A DNA stretch of 33,363 nt from Desulfobacterales bacterium (GTDB taxonomy: Bacteria > Desulfobacterota > Desulfobacteria > Desulfobacterales > JAHEIW01): the NCBI GenBank assembly GCA_020348305.1, contig CP070746.1:5300606-5333968 (forward strand). Direction: 5' to 3'. Made by a program: the position numbers and the translations under genes. Shown here piece by piece: positions 30,189 through 33,363 of the stretch (its first letter is position 1; every line of letters starts with the position of its first letter). The notes under the pieces are model-generated. The model was not told where the DNA came from. It did not search any database and saw nothing but the letters and a program-made list of their open reading frames with translations.

Positions 30189-31799
30189 ATGAAAACTATT
30201 AAAATTTTCTCTATCTCAATTTTCGTTTTTTGTTTAACGATGGGATGTATCACCCACAAACAGCAACTGATAACCGGCGAGCCTGAGTTTTACAGTATTA
30301 AGCCCGATACCGGTGCAATATATGATCGAGATGTCATTCCCAAATGGGAAAATACTTCTAGCGGAATCATCCCTCACAAAGGTGAAATTATCACCCTAGT
30401 GGTTAACAATGTGTTCATCCGGTATCTTAAGGAAACTTTCGGGAACCCACATGTACTGGTTTATGCGGAGGTATACGACGATGGGAAAGACGATCCCAGT
30501 ACTGCTGTCTCGAAGCTTATCTTCAATCAGATAAATCAGCCACCAGGAGTCAATTTAGGAATAGCCGATCGTATAATATACGGTCCAACCGCATTTAAAG
30601 GTTTTCCAATCCGCATTCGATTTTTTATCGTAGAACTGGACAAAGAACAAAAAAAAATGGCATCAAACATACTCGATGCAGCTGCAAATATAGCTTCAGC
30701 GGCAAAGCCTGAAGCTGCACCTGTGGTAGGGGTAGGCCTACGAATCGCCAAATTACTGAACGCTCTTAATCAGGATGATTTTGAATTGCGGTTCGATCTT
30801 ACACTGTATCCAGTGGACGTCGCCGCTGTATCCAAAATTGAAGACGCTCGACTTAACCAGCTAATTCAGGACAAAAAAGTATTCATCTCACGGGTAGGAA
30901 AACAAATTTCTCCTGTAATGCCTTTGCGTACTGGTGAATTCCTGATAATTAAACGTGAGTTGGCTGAGCGGTTTCCCGATAAAGAAAAAACGGGTGATGC
31001 ACTCTCATCTTTTCTTGAATTTGACTGGGCACAAAGAGGCTTCATTAATCCATATACAACCACGGCTGGAAATACTATTTATGCCCAGGAAATTATAGTT
31101 TATCAAGGCGGCAAACTTTACAGAGTTATTCAGAAATTGCTGGATCCTGCTAAGCCTGGAGAAAAGCCTGAAGATAAAGAAATCCCAAGTGCTATCGTTA
31201 GGCTGCAACATGGTCCAAATAAATATGCTGATATTAATATTGGACCTGGATATCGGCAACGTTTAAAGGATCAGACCTATGTCATTCTAAGTATGTTAAA
31301 TGGTTTGCCCGCTGGAATCAGTGCAGATGAATTGAGAGCTGGCTCCGAAAGGGATATGGCACGAATTCGAAGTTTGTTGGACAATCCGGATGAGACACCT
31401 ACCCTAGGAAGATTAGAAGGGCAGGTAAACGACTTAGCTTCGTCTGTGTTGGCGGTTATTCAGAATAGACGAATAGCAGAAGCAGCTTCCAAAAGAGTTG
31501 GTAGAGATCCGAAATTCAGGCAAAGCCCTGATTACCCGGAGTTCTGGATACAACAGCTGCGCTCGATCAAGGATTTGGACGAAAAAAATCAAGATTACAG
31601 AAATGCAGTGGCTATCAATTCGAGCATACTTGAAACGTTAAACGATCTATTCATCAATATACCGCTAATTGATCCAACTGATAAGGATAAAATCGATAAA
31701 TTGAAAGCCCTGCAGAAAATTGAACATTTTGCTGCGGCAAAGGATAAAATCGGTCTGTTTGAACTCACGAATGCCGGCATTCAGCACCTCAAAAATTAA
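30189..31799 (+). CDS. Large lipoprotein, function unknown
   Basis: A 536-aa predicted lipoprotein. The signal sequence KTIKIFSISIFVFCLTMGC ends in a lipobox with the lipidated Cys at 20. The mature protein has no family I recognise. Residues about 60-220 look beta-rich (EIITLVVNNVFIRYL, FPIRIRFFIVELDKE). An Ala-rich helix (ILDAAANIASAAKPEAAPVV) spans about 160-180. The C-terminal third (about 380-536) is mainly helical. GAAGGAG at 30175-30181 favours ATG 30189 over the adjacent ATG 30186. It lies between the DUF3467 gene and the C1 peptidase with about 175-280 base leaders on each side, so is probably a separate transcript. Confidence 0.75.
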   Translation: MKTIKIFSISIFVFCLTMGCITHKQQLITGEPEFYSIKPDTGAIYDRDVIPKWENTSSGIIPHKGEIITLVVNNVFIRYLKETFGNPHVLVYAEVYDDGKDDPSTAVSKLIFNQINQPPGVNLGIADRIIYGPTAFKGFPIRIRFFIVELDKEQKKMASNILDAAANIASAAKPEAAPVVGVGLRIAKLLNALNQDDFELRFDLTLYPVDVAAVSKIEDARLNQLIQDKKVFISRVGKQISPVMPLRTGEFLIIKRELAERFPDKEKTGDALSSFLEFDWAQRGFINPYTTTAGNTIYAQEIIVYQGGKLYRVIQKLLDPAKPGEKPEDKEIPSAIVRLQHGPNKYADINIGPGYRQRLKDQTYVILSMLNGLPAGISADELRAGSERDMARIRSLLDNPDETPTLGRLEGQVNDLASSVLAVIQNRRIAEAASKRVGRDPKFRQSPDYPEFWIQQLRSIKDLDEKNQDYRNAVAINSSILETLNDLFINIPLIDPTDKDKIDKLKALQKIEHFAAAKDKIGLFELTNAGIQHLKN

Positions 31800-31822
31800 T
31801 CATATAATTGAGCGATCGTAAA

Positions 31823-31860
31823 CCCCCTAAACTCGCAGTTGACATTGACTCCATATAGCC
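31823..31860 (+). promoter_or_regulatory. Degenerate copy of the DUF3467 sigma-54 promoter region
   Basis: CCCCCTAAACTCGCAGTTGACA (31823-31844 split: CCCCCTAAACTCGCAG, TTGACA) matches 29576-29597 at 18 of 22 positions, and CCATATAGCC (31851-31860) corresponds to CCATATTGCT there. The -24 GG is changed and extra bases alter the spacing, so sigma-54 use is unlikely. TTGACA could act as a sigma-70 -35. Confidence 0.4.
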
Positions 31861-31975
31861 CATAGGCAGAGAATGAAAAACTTTTTTTAAATCAGGGACC
31901 ATTTTTCAAATAGGACCTGCAATGCATCGGAGCATATGCGGGTGCTTGACCCAATGCCAAGAGGGAGGTGTTAAA

Positions 31976-32947
31976 ATGGAAAAAAATAATCAATCAAATG
32001 AACATAGCGAAGGTTTTGCGTTTGATCCCGGATTCTTCGGTCCGATTATTCCGCGTTTTACGCCGAATGGAACGCCGGAGGTTATTGCTGGAAAACGAAT
32101 TGTAGGAATGGGATGGCAACCAGACGTACCCGATGCCAGGGATTACACAGTTGATATGGTCCAGGAAATATTTCGTAAGGAAAAAAAGAAAATAACTTTA
32201 ATTGAGAAAGGCAAACGGCTAAGAAAAGAGTTTGATAACAGAATGTTTTGTTCACCGATTGAGAATCAGGGGACATTGGGTTCCTGCACAGCCCATGCCG
32301 TGGGCAGCATGATGGAATATCTTATGCGGAAAAAAGGCCTTCGACATGTCGACCTGTCCCGACTCTTCCTTTATAAAGTAACAAGGAAGCTCTTAGGATG
32401 GACTGGCGATACAGGAGCTTACATCCGAAGCACAATACAGGCTTCGGCAATATTCGGGATTCCTCCAGAGGAACATTTTCCTTATGACATTAATCGTTTT
32501 GAAGAAGAACCATCAGCCTTTCTCTATTCCTATGCATCCAATTTCCAGGCTCTTAACTATGCACGACTTGACGAAAAAGGCCTTAGTTCATCTGATGTTC
32601 TCAATTTGGTAAAACGTGTGATCGCATCTGGATTCTGCATCGCTTTTGGGTTTCCAGTTTACAGCTCTATCAGTAACTCACCCGACATACCTTACCCTTC
32701 ATCCCAGGATAGGCTACTTGGTGGTCACGCAGTTTTAGCCGTCGGCTATAACGATGATCACAAAGTAAATGGTCAGGACAGAACGGCCAAAAAAGAGCCT
32801 TCGTTAATCATTAGAAATTCCTGGGGAACTTCTTGGGGCGAGAGGGGTTACGGGTATCTTCCCTATAAATATGTAGAGGAAGAGTTGGCTTTAGACTTTT
32901 GGGCTATTTTTAAGGAGGAGTGGATTGAAACAGAAAAATTTAAATAG
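31976..32947 (+). CDS. Papain-like (C1 family) cysteine peptidase
   Basis: A 323-aa C1A-type peptidase. The catalytic site is complete: oxyanion Gln98 and nucleophile Cys104 in IENQGTLGSCTAHAVG, His in LLGGHAVLAVGYND, and Asn in IIRNSWGTSWGERGYGY. The preceding GWQPDVPDARDYTVD is the typical entry to bacterial C1A domains. There is no classical propeptide and no signal peptide, so it is probably cytosolic or secreted another way. The frame extends to 31922, but GGGAGGTG at 31962-31969 fits ATG 31976. It follows the lipoprotein by 176 bases. Bacterial C1 peptidases with this layout are often uncharacterised. Confidence 0.9.
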   Translation: MEKNNQSNEHSEGFAFDPGFFGPIIPRFTPNGTPEVIAGKRIVGMGWQPDVPDARDYTVDMVQEIFRKEKKKITLIEKGKRLRKEFDNRMFCSPIENQGTLGSCTAHAVGSMMEYLMRKKGLRHVDLSRLFLYKVTRKLLGWTGDTGAYIRSTIQASAIFGIPPEEHFPYDINRFEEEPSAFLYSYASNFQALNYARLDEKGLSSSDVLNLVKRVIASGFCIAFGFPVYSSISNSPDIPYPSSQDRLLGGHAVLAVGYNDDHKVNGQDRTAKKEPSLIIRNSWGTSWGERGYGYLPYKYVEEELALDFWAIFKEEWIETEKFK

Positions 32948-33209
32948 AATACTTTAAGCGATGAAAATTGAACACAGACGCTTCCAAACGGTTCTCCATT
33001 TAATGGTCAATTCCAATCACACTTATCTGCCGTTTCAAGACAGCATTAGGCGAAATATCATTTCAGATTCCCGTATCCAATATTATTGCACGAAGAAGAT
33101 CAATTCCACTAGTAATTTTGGCTACCAGGCTGATGAAAAAAAATTCTGCGTTTAAATCCCTTTGTCGGTAAAATATTTGGGATAAGCACTTCAAGTTTGG
33201 AGGTACAAT
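32948..33209. other. Spacer with no convincing gene
   Basis: These 262 bases lie between the C1 peptidase and the final gene. A 64-codon frame (32961-33155) is present but has only a poor ribosome-binding site and no recognisable features. No clear promoter or terminator seen. Confidence 0.4.
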
Positions 33210-33363
33210 ATGAGTAATCAACAAAAACATCTATATGGGGCCCATATAAGTTTTTGGATTTTTTTTGCTCTTTATCTTATTATTAATGTCGTTTTAATAT
33301 GGTTTTGCGTTAAACCACCGCTCACAAAACCTTGGCTATCTGATGCTTTCTTTGCTGGATTGA
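33210..33363 (+). CDS. N-terminus of a small membrane protein (partial)
   Basis: From ATG 33210, with GGAGG at 33199-33203 (6-base gap), 51 codons are open to the window end. After a polar start (SNQQKHLYGAHI) a strong hydrophobic stretch (SFWIFFALYLIINVVLIWFC, residues about 14-33) forms one transmembrane helix. Then come KPPLTKPW and a second hydrophobic run begins. The frame is not closed in the window. The family is not recognised. Confidence 0.65.
   Translation, partial: MSNQQKHLYGAHISFWIFFALYLIINVVLIWFCVKPPLTKPWLSDAFFAGL

Noticed and set aside
32961-33155. 64-aa plus-strand frame
   Set aside because: Weak ribosome-binding site and no recognisable features; it may be chance.

Overview
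This window reads as chromosomal DNA of an anaerobic, probably sulfate-reducing Desulfobacterota bacterium (Desulfobacterales-like). That placement is an inference. It rests on a selenium block (LysR regulator, selenocysteine-containing SelD, YedF), on several small conserved proteins typical of that group, and on intergenic heptanucleotide repeats. Base composition is moderate, with AT-rich spacers. No rRNA, tRNA, CRISPR array or intact insertion sequence was seen.

Layout. Positions 1-159 are the 3' end of an unrecognised gene. Positions 638-3513 hold the selenium block; its selD is read through an in-frame UGA at 1885-1887 and so appears truncated to an ordinary gene caller. Positions 3514-4230 contain fragments of broken genes. 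Positions 4231-22586 are mostly housekeeping and conserved genes: a SEC-C/DUF6398 protein, an amidase, a small conserved protein, a YhbY remnant, a LysM lytic transglycosylase, a GDT1-family transporter, a radical SAM protein, a Cys-rich zinc-ribbon protein, polA, a 59-aa protein missed by usual length cut-offs, a FlgT-like lipoprotein, dusB with an upstream conserved gene, an MBL hydrolase, a CoA-ligase alpha subunit and an exported TPR protein.

Positions 22587-33363 are an accessory region. It has four toxin-antitoxin modules (HicAB, DUF6364-PIN, DUF433-DUF5615, RHH-PIN) and a truncated nucleotidyltransferase module. Near-identical direct repeats flank the modules: 29 nt around HicAB and about 97 nt around the next two. 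Among them lies a sigma-54 activator gene whose receiver domain has lost the phospho-acceptor Asp. Upstream of that gene are a consensus -24/-12 promoter and a distal TGTAAAG/CTTTACA dyad. A second consensus sigma-54 promoter sits directly before a DUF3467 gene. The 3' end and downstream flank of that gene are duplicated about 1 kb upstream, and a degenerate copy of its promoter region precedes a papain-like (C1) peptidase gene. Between them is a lipoprotein gene, and the window ends inside a small membrane-protein gene.

The strongest observations are the selenoprotein SelD with its SECIS-like hairpin, the sigma-54 circuit (atypical activator plus two consensus promoters), the repeat-bounded toxin-antitoxin cassettes, and at least seven degenerate heptanucleotide arrays confined to spacers.
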